A stretch of 64,000 bases of DNA from Lentinula raphanica. Taxonomy: Eukaryota; Basidiomycota; Agaricomycetes; Agaricales; Omphalotaceae. Positions 10,356 to 22,728 of the stretch are shown here, piece by piece. Position numbers and translations under genes: made by a program. The stretch is taken from NCBI GenBank assembly GCA_027919835.1, contig JANVFP010000006.1, forward strand, positions 682,001-746,000, written 5' to 3'. Below the pieces are notes generated by a model that searched no databases, was not told the origin of the DNA, and saw only the letters and a program-made list of their open reading frames with translations. Position 1 is the first letter of the stretch; the number at the start of each line of letters is the position of its first letter.

Positions 10356-12225
10356 ATGTCCACCGTTATAATCTGCCAAAGTCAATCGTGCCTCAATGGA
10401 AATCCTCCATCGCGGATGGAATGTCCTACGTGTAGCAAGTATGGACTCTGTGCAGGTATATTGTCGGCCGAATGATTGAATGTGCCATCTAGGTTAGGAA
10501 TTCGAGGTTCGTTCTTCTGTGGTCAGGATTGCTTCAAGGCAGGATGTGAGTTTTCATTGCCCTTTCTTAATCAGACCAGAGCTTATTGTGGGAGCAGGGG
10601 TAAGCTCAATCAACTCGCAAGTGCCTGATCCAGTTTTCATGTTGTAACAGAAAACACACAAATTGATTCATGAACTGGCGAAGAACCCTCGTGTGTGCTT
10701 ATCCAGTGCCAAATGACACCGCTCTTGACGCTCAACAACAGCTAATACATACAATCCGTTTCCGAACTTCACTTACACTGGTACCATCCGACCTCTGTAT
10801 CCGCTGTCTCCTCGGCGTACTGTTCCGGATCACATACCTCGACCTGATTATGCTGCAACGGGTACAATTAGACATTTTGTCCAAGGAATTTTTAGCACGA
10901 TGTGAACTCATCCATCTCTTTTGCCCACAGGGAACCCCTTCTCTGAAATAAAAGAGGCTGGTCAACCCCCGCGAATTCTCACTTCGGAGGAAATAGAGAA
11001 AATGCGTACGGCTTGTCGGGTATGTACTCGAATTCTTTGGATAACTATATACACTGAGATTGGTTTATAGCTATCCCGAGAGGTTCTGGATATCGCTGCA
11101 TCACATGTCCGTCCCGGAATTACCACTGACGAGATAGATGAGATTGTACACAAAGCGACAATAGAACGAAATGCCTATCCATCCCCTCTGAACTACCGGG
11201 GCTATCCCAAATCGGTGTGCACGTTAGTCTTCCTTTCTTGTTCAAGTGTTTTGTTTCGGAAGGCGTGACTGTTGGGATCCACAACTTACATGCGTTCGAT
11301 TTACCCGATTCCAGGTCGATAAACGAGGTCATCTGTCATGGGATTCCTGACCAGCGAAAACTCCAGGAAGGAGACATCGTCAATATCGGTCTGTGCTCCG
11401 GTGTTCTCGTCACGATATGTCGACTGATGAGATATTTTAGATGTGAGCTTGTTCTATGATGGTGAGTAGTGATGCATTCGATCGGATTAAGGCCATCATG
11501 TTTCATTTCTGTCCAAAGGTTTTCATGGGGATGTCAATGCGACATATCCCGTTGGAAAGATCGATGAAGACTCCCAGAAGCTGATTCGCACTACTCGCGA
11601 AAGTCTAGATGCAGCTATCAAGATGTGCAAACCAGGTGCTCTTTTCCGTGACATTGGTAAGACTATGTGAGCACTTTGCCTCTTTGCATTAATGAATGCC
11701 CAGTGTGGATTGCTGTTCTGTTGACATCCTTCTGTTAGTGAACCCATCGCTCGCGCAAATGGATGTGCCGTTGTGAGAACATATACTGGCCATGGCATCC
11801 ACGAACTATTCCATCCCTCCCCGAATATCCCGCACTACGCCAAGAACAAAGCAGTTGGAACAATGAAGACTGGCATGGTAAGGTTGAGCGCAATTCGTAA
11901 ACTGTTCTGCCTGACATGCATTCTGGAAAACAGACATTCACGATTGAACCGGTATTCAACCCTTTTTCTGTTTAATAGTCATGACTACATATATCGTTAT
12001 TTCCGCTTTTTTAGATGCTCAATCTTGGAACAAACTGGGCAGACATTCATTGGCCAGACAACTGGACGGCTACAACTGTCGATGGAAAGCGTAGCGCTCA
12101 GTTTGAGGATACTTTGCTGTGAGTCTTTTTTGTCTCAACCAATCGCACTTCTATTGATGGTTTTGGATAGCATCACGGAGGCGGGGGTTGAAATACTCAC
12201 AGCAGGGAGATCTCCATCGATCTAA
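10356..12225 (+). CDS. MAP1: Methionine aminopeptidase type 1
   Basis: It removes the initiator methionine from nascent proteins at the ribosome. The N-terminus holds the zinc-finger pair typical of eukaryotic MetAP1: CQSQSC and CPTC, then [12 protein letters not shown] and [10 protein letters not shown] linker with [17 protein letters not shown] leads into the pita-bread fold. The metal ligands are visible as the Asp of DVSLFYDG and of GDVNATYP, the His of [10 protein letters not shown], and the Glu of FTIEPM and FEDTLL. The substrate His is in EVICHGIPD. The product ends [16 protein letters not shown]. About ten introns of roughly 50 nt interrupt it. To keep the conserved Trp of CFKAGW and the reading frame, a 2-nt exon at 10598-10599 is needed between introns 10546-10597 and 10600-10650. 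Confidence 0.92.
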
Positions 12226-12576
12226 AAAAATTGCCTCCGTTTTTGATACCGCGGAAGCAAATTCTGAATTTTAAGAGTTCAGGGATGCTCAGGGCCATGC
12301 GATTTGTTTCCGTTGTTGTTTTCTTCAGAAGGAGATCAATTCAAAAGCCGCATCGATTGGAAATACATAGGGCAATAAATCGTATTTTCGTAATCGGATA
12401 AGATTGTCACTGTCAGTCGGATTATGGATATATGTATCACTTGTGCAATGGGTCCAAGGCAAGAAAATTGCAGAGTGTAACACAAATACCAAATTAAAAC
12501 AACAACTTTGTTACACCAATGATACAATCCCACGCAATGACTCTAGATGTCCAGCAGAATTTGAAAAGCCAATTGT
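12226..12576. other. Convergent intergenic gap
   Basis: This is the tail-to-tail gap between MAP1 (+) and the acyltransferase gene (-). It is AT-rich and presumably carries both poly(A) regions. No gene is seen. Confidence 0.45.
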
Positions 12577-15308
12577 CTATCGTCCATTTTTCCCCTTGCG
12601 AATTTCTTCATTCAGATCTCCGGTAGCGTCAGGAAAAGGTTCTTTTCTATCAACAGCAGCTAGTCTTTGCACAGACACCCCATCAGAGAGGCTTTCCTTT
12701 CGTGTCCGATGACCCGCCCGAATATGCAAACCTTCATCATCAGGAGATGAAGCAATCCTAAAAGGAATATCTGCTCCGGTAGTTTGGGCCAACGATGAAA
12801 GGCGCAAACGTTGAAGATCTGCATATGAGCTGTTGCGGCTGCGGGTTTTACTGCTTATATGATCGTCGTGTCCTGGCACTAGTCCGATAACATGGTCGTA
12901 GTCGCCTGCATCTGAGTCATCTGAGTCATCGGGTGTCCCTACTTGGCTCGTCTCTTCCACAATCGATCCCGCCCACGCGCTGGTGCCACGGTTGGCGCTC
13001 CTACTCCATCCAAACAATCGTTCATCAATCCAGGTCATGGGGTGAATCAAGCCCAAGCCTTGTGCGTCGACGGCCCCAGTGCTACTCTTCCTTCTCCATA
13101 AACCAGGCGTACCGGAGGAAGGAGGAGCACTGGCCGACGGTAAGATTCGCCACTGAATTCATATGTGAGCAAAGCGCAAATGGGACCAAGGAGTTAGCAG
13201 ACCTGGTTGAAGTCTTCATAGAGCCTTGGACCGAAGTCATTGATCACATCGGCCACTTCATTTGATAACTGCTCTCTCATTGCTCTCAATTGATTGAGGG
13301 TCCGTGATTGCCCAGGAACTAAAGCTACCACCAACGGACGAAGAGATCTGCATAAATAATGGTAGGTTTAATCGGCACACGAGAGGAAGACACAACTTAC
13401 TTGAGAACATCCATTCCTGCTTCACCAAATTTAAGAGCGGCTATGTTCATAAACGGCAACAGCATGAAAACAATCAGCGGAGTCATAATTTTCCACTTCA
13501 ATGAAGCATTGGCACGGATCGCGATGAGAGTCGCAAGGAAAGCATATAGAAGATATAGCACTGGTGCAATACCGAGCGAAATGAGCACCTTCCAGGTCGC
13601 AAGAACATCGCGTCCTTTGAGTTTTACTGTTGAGGCAGCAAGGGCTTCTGTAAAAGAGTTCAAAAGGAATTCAGCTTATTAAGCGACAAAACTCGCCTTT
13701 GGCTTTCTTTCTCGATAATATTGAAGCGAGTATGAATATAGGGCCGTTCAATATTGTACCAGGAAGAGCGAAGATGGTCCAAACAATGAGCAAGCCCACA
13801 CGATATAATAATAGCCCAAATGTCTTCCAGCTAGCTTTCTGAGCACGAGGAACCTGGAGACAAGAGATGGGTAATGCAAATGAGGCACTTGGCTGGAAGA
13901 CAAACCTGGTGGTCACGAAGGCCCAAGTCGCGCAACAGCCGATTGTATTTGAGAACATCTGTGCGCAGTTTCTGTATGCGAGGCTCGTCTTTGAAATGTG
14001 TATAACCCTCCAGTAAACGCCTGTTCAGCTCAACAACTTGACCTAGGGTCAGATGTTGTGCAGGCGTTTTGTACAGACGCCGTGCAGCTTGAATCAGCTA
14101 TGCGCGTTGATTGTGAGTTGAAATCCAATGAACCTTGATGCTTTCGGCTTACCATCAACGTATCGTAGTCTGGAGCCCGTACAGTGACCGTTTTTAATCC
14201 GTCGTAAATCAAGTCGAGGAATTTCTGAACAGCCTCTCGTTTCTGGACGCCACCCTGTTTATACATCTCCACATATTCGGTGGGTACATCCAGCGCAGAG
14301 CCAAATTCAATGACCGCCCGAGAACGAAATCGATGCGGATGGAAGTAAGAGAATCCCACAGGAACTATCTTAACATGGCATTCTGGATCGTTCGCCATTG
14401 CACCTAGAGCCATGATAGAAACCCCGGCCTTCAACGGCAAAAGGTCCGTACGATCGTGACTGCCACCTGTTGATACAAGGTAGGACCAGCAAGAGCATAG
14501 AGATATGTAGATGGCGTACCTTCGGGGAATATACCAATGCTGCCACCGCGTTTAAGTGATTCATAGACATACTGATACATCTGCTGCTGGTCAATGTACG
14601 GAAGGGTCTTGAATTCCAATCCAGTTTGCCCATCCCTACGTAGCTCTGCAAGTCTCTCTTTGACTCTTGCCGTTCGTTTTTCACTGTCTCCTCCGAATTC
14701 TTTCTTAATTCTGAGTTGAGTATCGGATATGACCTCTGCAACCTCCGCAGTAGCATAGTTCACAGTCTTTGGCAACATAATTTGCATTCGTGGCGAGAAT
14801 TCGGATTTGAACCGTGTTCCTTCGCCGAGCACTAGACATGGATCTTCTTCCGAAAGGCAGACCTTTCCCGTGCCTGCTTTTGCATCGTCTGCAGCACGTG
14901 CGACAGGTATCGAACCCATAAGACGCGAAAACATTCCGACAAATTTTCGATTCAAGCTAGAATAGATGTGTGAGCTTCAATTTTCGCATGGAAGCCGGAC
15001 TAACCTCTTCGCTGCAGTGAGGAATTGGACATGCCGGTGTGTTTCCTTGTGCACCTGAAGACTCAACAGTAGAGGGTCGAGAAACTGCGATGATTCACTG
15101 AGATATGCATGATTCATTGAGTGCAGTTGTTCATACCTGGTTATTGTGAGGTGCAGCTACGAATATGATAGGACCTTTCCGTGGGATGTTGAATGCACCT
15201 CTGGGACGAATTTCACGAAAGAATATGTTGACGATCAATTTCCAGAAGAGAATAGAAGCCTCATAACTCAAGTGAGAGTTATCAATTTTGAGAGCAGCGG
15301 AAGCCATG
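12577..15308 (-). CDS. SCT1: Glycerol-3-phosphate / dihydroxyacetone phosphate O-acyltransferase
   Basis: It acylates the sn-1 position of glycerol-3-phosphate, the first step of phospholipid and triacylglycerol synthesis, at the ER membrane. The product starts MASAALKIDNSHLSYEASIL. The catalytic HX4D box is in FVAAPHNNQFLDP, split by an intron after Gln, and the second acyltransferase block is SLKRGGSIGIFPEG followed by HDRTDLLPLKAGVSIMALGA. VKIVPVGFSYFHPHRFRSRA and FGSALDVPTEYVEMYK are typical of yeast Sct1/Gpt2. Two or more hydrophobic segments follow (LLYRVGLLIVWTIFALPGTI; VLISLGIAPVLYLLYAFLAT), and the C-terminus is a charged Ser/Asp-rich tail, as in the yeast enzymes. The start precedes the family's usual N-terminus. 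Confidence 0.9.
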
Positions 15309-15518
15309 TAGGAAGTTGAGAGGATGGATTCAAAAAATAAACATGACCGTCCCGGCGTGAATTTAGAGAGATGACCTCATCATGAGAATATAAGTCGGCA
15401 CAAGAACGGCATAGGACGTATTCATGAGAAAATTACACTATATAGTATAAAGTTGAACATTGAACACTACTTAAAGTTCTTATTAGAACAATGATATGTA
15501 GATAGAATTGTATCAAAA

Positions 15519-18500
15519 CTAGCTAATGGAGGTCCGTGTAGCTCCTTGAGAGGAGCCATTGCTCGCCGTACTCGAACGGTACTGAAAAATATCATGTAAA
15601 CGAGAAAGTTTATCCTGGGCGTCTGTCGCACCCGCGCTGAGCCTATGAGGGGACTGAGGTGTCGAATCACTGCGAATAGGTGAAGAGGAAGGTTCTCGTT
15701 GATTTGCTTCTAATTCTGACGAAGAGCGATGTTATTGTCGGAAACGACGATAATGATATCACGGCTCACTTGACAAAGTATCCGCTACTGCGACCCCTCT
15801 CTCTTCGTCTTCTGCAGCACGACTTGCAAGTGCGCGATTGATGTATTTTCGGAACGCAGCACCGGTCGATTCGAGCATTTTCTCGACCCGGGGACGCTTG
15901 TGTGGATATGCCTTCAAGAAGTGGTGAAGCTCAGTAATCCCTTCCTTGTGTAGTGCACCAGTTGTCTCGCTGGATATATGTCCTATTATAACCAACAGTT
16001 GAGCATCGGGATCGGGCTCTTCTACTGGCGTATATCCATTCCCATTTAACGGTAAGGGGCTATCTCGATGACCAGGAGAGTATCGGTGTCCGCCCGATGT
16101 AGCAGAAGATGCAGTTTGAGGAGAGATAGGTCGACTTGAAGCTGTTGATACTGGACGCGAATTCCGATCAAGATCGTCATTCCCATTTTGCGGAGGTTGA
16201 GTGGCAGCATGTGTGCTGCTTGAGTTGAGTATGCGATAAACATATGGATACACGATTGTTGCAGAAGGGTCGTCGAAGGCGGCAGACAGTAGATCATAAA
16301 CATCATCCCCATAATGAGCTGATCTTATATCAGTATGAAGTGTTTTCTACGAGAGGTCTTACTTACCAACCACATGTTGTATGATCACTTTTATAGTCCG
16401 CAATGGCATGTCTCCGCACGGTATTTTGTTCGTTGCTCTAGCCCGCCATTCATTGGGAGGAACAGATTGGAGGAAGTGCTCAATGGCCGGGAAGAGCTCA
16501 ACTGGGTCCAGTTTACGCTCGTTTAAATCCTGTGGTATACTGCGTGCCAGTTTCCATACACACTTCAAAACCAGTTCTGCGACTTTTGCCTCTTGTGAGT
16601 CTGCTGTCGTATGATTGCTGGGAAACGGCTTCACAATCTGCAGCAAGAGCGCAAACAATGCCCTATAAGGGACAAGATGAATGTGGGCTAGAAATGCATT
16701 TGTCTAGCTTGACTCACCGGAAGACCGACATCCTACGACCGGTGGCGAACAGACGTAGTATGATCATATTGATAAAACGTGACAGATCTTTGACCTGCTT
16801 GACGGGACTGTCGTCTGTTTCGAGCAGCCGTAATGTCAACTCCTCCAAAAGGGATGTCAAAATATCGATCGTCAATGATTCGGCTAGGAGAGGATGATCG
16901 CAAAAGTTATTCAGCGTTTGGATAAGGTGTTTAGCCAAACGGAAATTCTCGTCAGACGAGATTTCGTCCGGTCGCTCGAAGATGTGAGCCATTTGTAGCG
17001 TAATCGTTTCAATGAGACCTTCGGTGTGCTCCGCAAGTTCTTTGTAAAGCGGCAAGCTACTACCTCTTTCAGACCCAACGCTCAATATTTTCTGAATCTT
17101 CTTCAACGCATCGACGGAGCGCGAAGGATCACTACTCAAGATACTTGATATTGTGATTGTGATTTCCTCAGGCCCGGGAGGTGTGATTGCTAGTTGTCCG
17201 TCATCCCCGTCGTCGATATTTTGCGCTTCAGGAGGATCACTCGGCAGAGTTGCACGAGACTCAGAGGGTTGAGAGAAGTGGGATTTAGGTCGACCTAGAC
17301 GTGAAGGTATTCCGACTTTACGTTTGGAAGAAGTCGGTGATAATGGATTAGATATATGAGAACCTGCAATAGTTGTCGGAGCTTGGATACTTCGAGAGGG
17401 AGAAAGAGCTCGATTGGATGGGGTAGGTGACGACGTGCGCATTGTATGCGCAGGTGAAGGAGGACGAGCTAATCGAGAGGGTCCGATTGCGGGACTTGCT
17501 GGACGTGGTATGCCGCCTATTTTACTTGTGAATGCTGGAGAGCCAGGACGAGGTAGGCCGCTGCCTGCAATGCGACCAATTTGGGGAGCGACCAAGGTCT
17601 GAGGCTTATCATGCGAGCTTGGACCAGCGACTCGACGTAAACGTTCTTCCAATTGTGTTCTGTCCTTGGGTGGAAGATTGCCAACGTATGTCCAGACCTT
17701 TTCACCCACGATAGCGAACCCTTCACTAATTGAACTATCAATATCTACAGTATTCATAACGTAGCAAGATGAATACCTTAAGACAGTCAATGCGGACTTG
17801 CGAACTGATGAATCTTTGTCCGATATCATTGATGCAATGACCGGGAATGCCTTGGATGGGTCACAGACGCTAATTCCCGATTTCTTGAGCAACGTAGCTA
17901 ACTCGTCGAGACTGCCTTGACGGGTCTTTGCTACCTTTGATTTCAGCCCGTGTTCCAACAGCAGCTGGAAGACGTGGCTATACGCGTAAACCTTTGGGAG
18001 CGACTGTATGATATTTTGCACCCGCACCCGCACCTGTTCGCGAGCATCTCCGAGCTGTTAACTCTCTGAGTCAAATCCAGCAAAGACTCAAGAAGAGGAA
18101 CTAGACCGACCTTGAAGATGATAGTTGGAATAAAGCATAATGCTTCATTGTCAGTTAACTGGTAATTGATGCTGCGAAGAAAGGCGACAACAGTTTCAAC
18201 TAGCTCCAAACATTTTGAGATTAGATTTGGCTGGGGTTCGTGAGCCTTGATGGAAGCATACTTCAAAGGAAGATCGAAATTGGCAAGGCAAACAGCTTCC
18301 ATTGATTCATCTGCACTTTGCGCCATGTTGTACATATCACATAGCATGCCGATCCCGGCTATGTGATCGTTGATTGCGCTATGATCATGGCTGAACAAGC
18401 GAGAAAGGACCTCTTTTGAAGCATGGGGTTCCATCTGACTGCATAAGAGATCGGCCAGGTCTTTTCTTGTAGGACCACTCTCGTTGATCCATCGACCAGG

Positions 18501-21500
18501 ATCTCTGTTACAGCGAGGTTTTCTTGCGTCAATATTTGAACTAAGGAATGGGAGAGATATTGAAGGAGAGGCAGCTGGCGATATCGCTTTGACGGCAGAT
18601 GATGGAGGACCCGGTCGTTTGAGTCCACCAATAGGAGGTTTAGTTGATTTGGAAGTAGATGCCTCCACTGGTGTTTCTGACCTTGAGTCCGGTCGGCGAG
18701 TGCTTCCCAAAGGAAGCTTTCTGCGCACCCCAGTCAGTTTGGCTCCGGATGATTTCGAAGGAGGGTTTTCGGCCACTGAAGGGGAATCAGAACGAGAAGG
18801 AGGTGCCTGTGATTGAGGCTGAGGTGCCGATGTTTTAGCATTGCTAGACGAAGCTACAGGTTCAGCGACGGCAACGGGACGTGCGGCCTGGATGATGGGT
18901 GTAGCAGATGCTTTAGATGCTGGCTTCAAAGAGTTGGTCTGTTGCATCACATAGTCAAAACCGGCAGAAGTAATCAACGTAGGCAACAGAGCCTGCGCCC
19001 CCTTTCGAACATCCCCATTGCGATCATCGAGGGATGATACAATAGAGCTCGCCCAGCTACTAAGATCTAGGCCGGGAGTGAGTTGATGTTCTTTGAACCA
19101 GTCTGAGATCCAATGTAAGAGAGTGCCTTTTTGCAGAGGATTAGCGGTTTCAAGTCCGGAAGCGATACCCGGTACCAAAGCGTCCAATCCTTCGCATGAG
19201 TTTGCTATGGCTGTCAGAGTGGTGAGAGCAGCATTACGAATTGGGGCTTTCTGATCGGCTAGAACCGTCGTTAGAGGAAGAACAAAAAACCGAGTCTGTT
19301 TTTCGAAAGGCTTTCCCATCCCAGTCGCAATACGGGCGACGATATCTAGAGCGAGTGTTTGTACAGCTTTATTAGTATCGACCACCCGCGCTTTGAGAAC
19401 CTGGCCAATTTCACCTGGAGTAATTGTGAACGACGAATATGTTACTAAAAAATCGGTACCTACCCATGCTGGGCTTTAAACGTTTGTTGCTACCCTGATC
19501 CAAAATACTTTGCAATGTTTCAAGAGCTTCTTTTTTTGTCTTCCAGGCTTCACTTTTGGCATCTGCTAAGACGGTAGTGCCTTTCAACAACCCATCTATT
19601 TCAACCCGAGGGAAGAGGTCGTCCAAGGCATCATTGCCGCCGCCGCCGACTTGAGAGGAGGTTGCAGGTGCAGACATGACATCGGCAGACAGTCGTATGG
19701 GTTCTGGGGGTGCTGTACCTTCAACCTTGTCGAATTCTGTGGTTATGGTGTTCAGCAATTGAGGGTTCAAATCTGCAAGTAGATCCTTGATGCCTAAATC
19801 ATCCGCAAACCGCCTTGAGCTTGGAGTTTTCGCGGGAGTTATCTTGACATACCAGAACCCGCAAAGAGTTTCATTGTTACCAGCGCTTTTGTTGCACTTG
19901 TGCGAACCGTGGCGTTGGAGTTTTGAAGCGCAGTTTTAAGAAAGTCAATCAAACTGCGAAGCGACAAACCCGCGATCCCGAAATCCGTGAGTGCAGAATT
20001 GATCCAGACAATAGCATCTGCTAGGACTTTGGGTGCCTTCTGTTTAGACAAAGGTTCATAAGCTGATAGCCAGGTCAGTTCTGGAACCTTTGAGAAGTGA
20101 TTCAAGACACAGACCCTGGTTGAGAACGAACTGGAGCGATGTCTTTTCGCCGAATACGAGCAAGGCGTCTCCAGCAGGTTTTTTGAGTTTCATATCTCCC
20201 AACTTTTCAACCATGTGCGGGACACAAATGGCAACGCATGATCTGCCAAAATTCAAGGAGCGTTCTCCTAGCGTAGTGCAGATGCCATATATCTTGGCTG
20301 AAACCTACAATTATATTAGATTGAGGGGTTTAAAATTATTATGGTTGTAACTCACTTGAAAGTTCTTCTCGGCCCATCCCTTTTTCGCCAAACTACGGAT
20401 TATGACCTCTGAATCGACTTCCTCGATTACACTATCTAACCAAGTACTCATTTCATCAAGAGCAGCTAGTCTTGTTTTCCAGTTTGCATCTCCTAGGTCG
20501 GTCAAAATAGTAGCAGGAATAAGGTCTGCAGCTAGAGTTTCAGCATCTTCGGGAGTATGTCTATATTTGAAAGTATCCAAAGCACCAGGAGCGGCCGGTG
20601 CTGCAGATTTCGCGGGCTTGCTACTGCTTGTCTGCGGAAGTTTCTTTGGTGCGGATGCAGCGGGTGCAGATGGTGCAGAAGGTGGTGCAGTTGAAGGCTC
20701 GCTGGAAGGAGCCTTCGTCTTTTGCTAATAATGCTGGTTTGTTTAAAGCACTCATGAGACATAGAAAAAACTTACCATCAATCTAGCAGGAGGCTTAGCT
20801 GCTTTCTTTGGCGGTTCAATATCATCCACTAGCGTATCTTCCTTCGTTGGTGCTGCTACCTTGGAAGGCGCCTTTTTGGTGGAGGGACCAGCTAAGGGAG
20901 CGTTTGCTTTCGAAGGTGCAGGGGGTTTTGCAGAAGTACCACCACCAGCTTTGCATTTGACGGTTGCTTTTTCGAACGCTTCTTTGATTTTGGCCTTTCT
21001 AACGTCGGCCAAAGGATCTATGACTGCATTCAACGGTCTTTCTCCCACCATCTTCATCAATGTGCCTAAACAATTCGCGGCTTCATTTCGACATCCCTCT
21101 AAACTATCCTCCAGTAGAGAAGCCAGACTTTCGGCGAGTGGTTTGATCTGAGGTGGTTGAATGGGAGTCTTGGAATTGGCAAGACAACGACCGAGGAATT
21201 CAAGGTGCCTTCTTTGACTTGTGGATTCTTGTGCGCGAGCGCAGGACTGAGATCAGGTATGATATCCGGAAGCGTGGTCTGCAAAACACAATCACCTTCA
21301 ACCACGTATCAAATCCAAAAAATTGTACTCACAGTGGCAAACACGGCGTCCAACGCGGCTCCGATAGCATCCGTGACTGAGGCCTTTCGTTCTTTCAATC
21401 GCTCGAGCATTTGAGGCACGACTATCTCTCGAAAGCGAGAAAATGAAGCCATCATACCCTTCGCTAGAGCTTCCAGACAAGCAGCGGCGGTCATAACACA

Positions 21501-22728
21501 GTTGATATTAGCGTCGGCTTGTACTCTAACTGCCAACAACTTCGTCACGTCTCCTAGCTCTGGTGCATCCTTGATACGAGGGGTCGCGTTGAGAACGGCC
21601 TGAAGCTCGTCAAGGACTTCCTTTCTTTCTTTCCATTTTGAAGATGTCAGCGCGGTCGAAAACGAAGTAGGGATTTTGGAAACTATGTCTTCGGGTTCCG
21701 CAAAAGCACGGGGATCGAAATTAGCAGCATCTGTGATTGCTCTTTCGTTATTTCTGTGGTCTTGAGCACTGAAACATGCACTCACCTGCATCATCGCCAG
21801 TATCGGGTACCTGTTCATCTCCATCACCTCCACTCTCAGCTATGGCTTCTGCCTCACGGGCTTGTGCTCTGGTCAATCGTTCCGGCTTCAGTGTTCCTTT
21901 TCCTTTCCCTTCCTTTTCCATATTCTCAAAAGCCTCCTTCAGTTCTTTCACCTGTACAGGCTTCAATTCTGCAAGCCACGTCTCTAATGCGGGACCGATA
22001 TACTGATATAGGGTGTGTGTGAGTAGAGTGCCCTCTGCGCGCACAGTCTTATCACTGTGTGAAAATATCTTTGGTAACGCTTTGAGCACTGGAGGTGGCG
22101 GTGTGGTTTGAATGCCAAATGATCTATTCGATGAGTTTGTCAGGAACGGCGAACATGGTCATGGTATAAAGCTCGACAAACTCACCTGATGATTTCTCTG
22201 AGAGCGGCCACACATCCAGCAACAGTCTTTGGTTGCTTTGCACCCAAACCTGGGAGTATATCGTTCTGATATGTGAAGCAGGAATATGAGTGAAGGTTGA
22301 TTTATGAGTACGCGTTAACCCACCACGACACCAGCTCCGTTATTCTCAATTTCCACATACTGGAGCGTCAGTTCCAAGGCATGAGCTTTGGTCCCCGCTC
22401 TTGTTGATCCGTAACTCTTATCGACGAGGGCGGGCAACACGGTTTCTCGAGTTTTCGCGGCAGTTTCTCCAGCAAATTTGACATATGCCACCAGACACTC
22501 AATGGCCTTTTCCTGTGCGACAGCATTCGAGTCAGTGGCTATCTTCTTGAGCAGATCGGGGTTTTGTGTGTATGGTTTGAATGCTGGATCAGTATCGGAT
22601 GCAGTATTCTGGAAAGTCTTCATAAGGGTCTCATAGGCGCTGACTCGAGCTTTCCAGTTCTTGTGAGCCAATCTTTCGGCGACGGGCATAGATGAGAAGT
22701 CCTCTTCTTGAGGAGGTGGCCCATCCAT
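15519..22728 (-). CDS. STU2: XMAP215/ch-TOG-family microtubule polymerase with about five TOG domains
   Basis: It binds tubulin and speeds microtubule plus-end growth at spindle poles and plus ends. The ATG at 22728 gives MDGPPPQEEDFSSMPVAERL, then HKNWKARVSAYETLMKTF, a canonical TOG1 start. Further TOG-like HEAT arrays begin at SSKWKERKEVLDELQAVL (about 21640), DANWKTRLAALDEMSTWL (about 20500), SEAWKTKKEALETLQSIL (about 19560) and RKDLADLLCSQMEPHASK (about 18450). They are separated by Lys/Pro/Ser/Ala-rich linkers, as expected for microtubule-lattice binding. A helical C-terminal domain follows, and splicing of the last exon adds KLEANQ...DKLSRLHDIFQY with the stop at 15519. With roughly 20 short introns the protein is about 2,000 residues, the size of ch-TOG rather than yeast Stu2 or Alp14. 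Exact exon limits are unverified. Confidence 0.88.
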
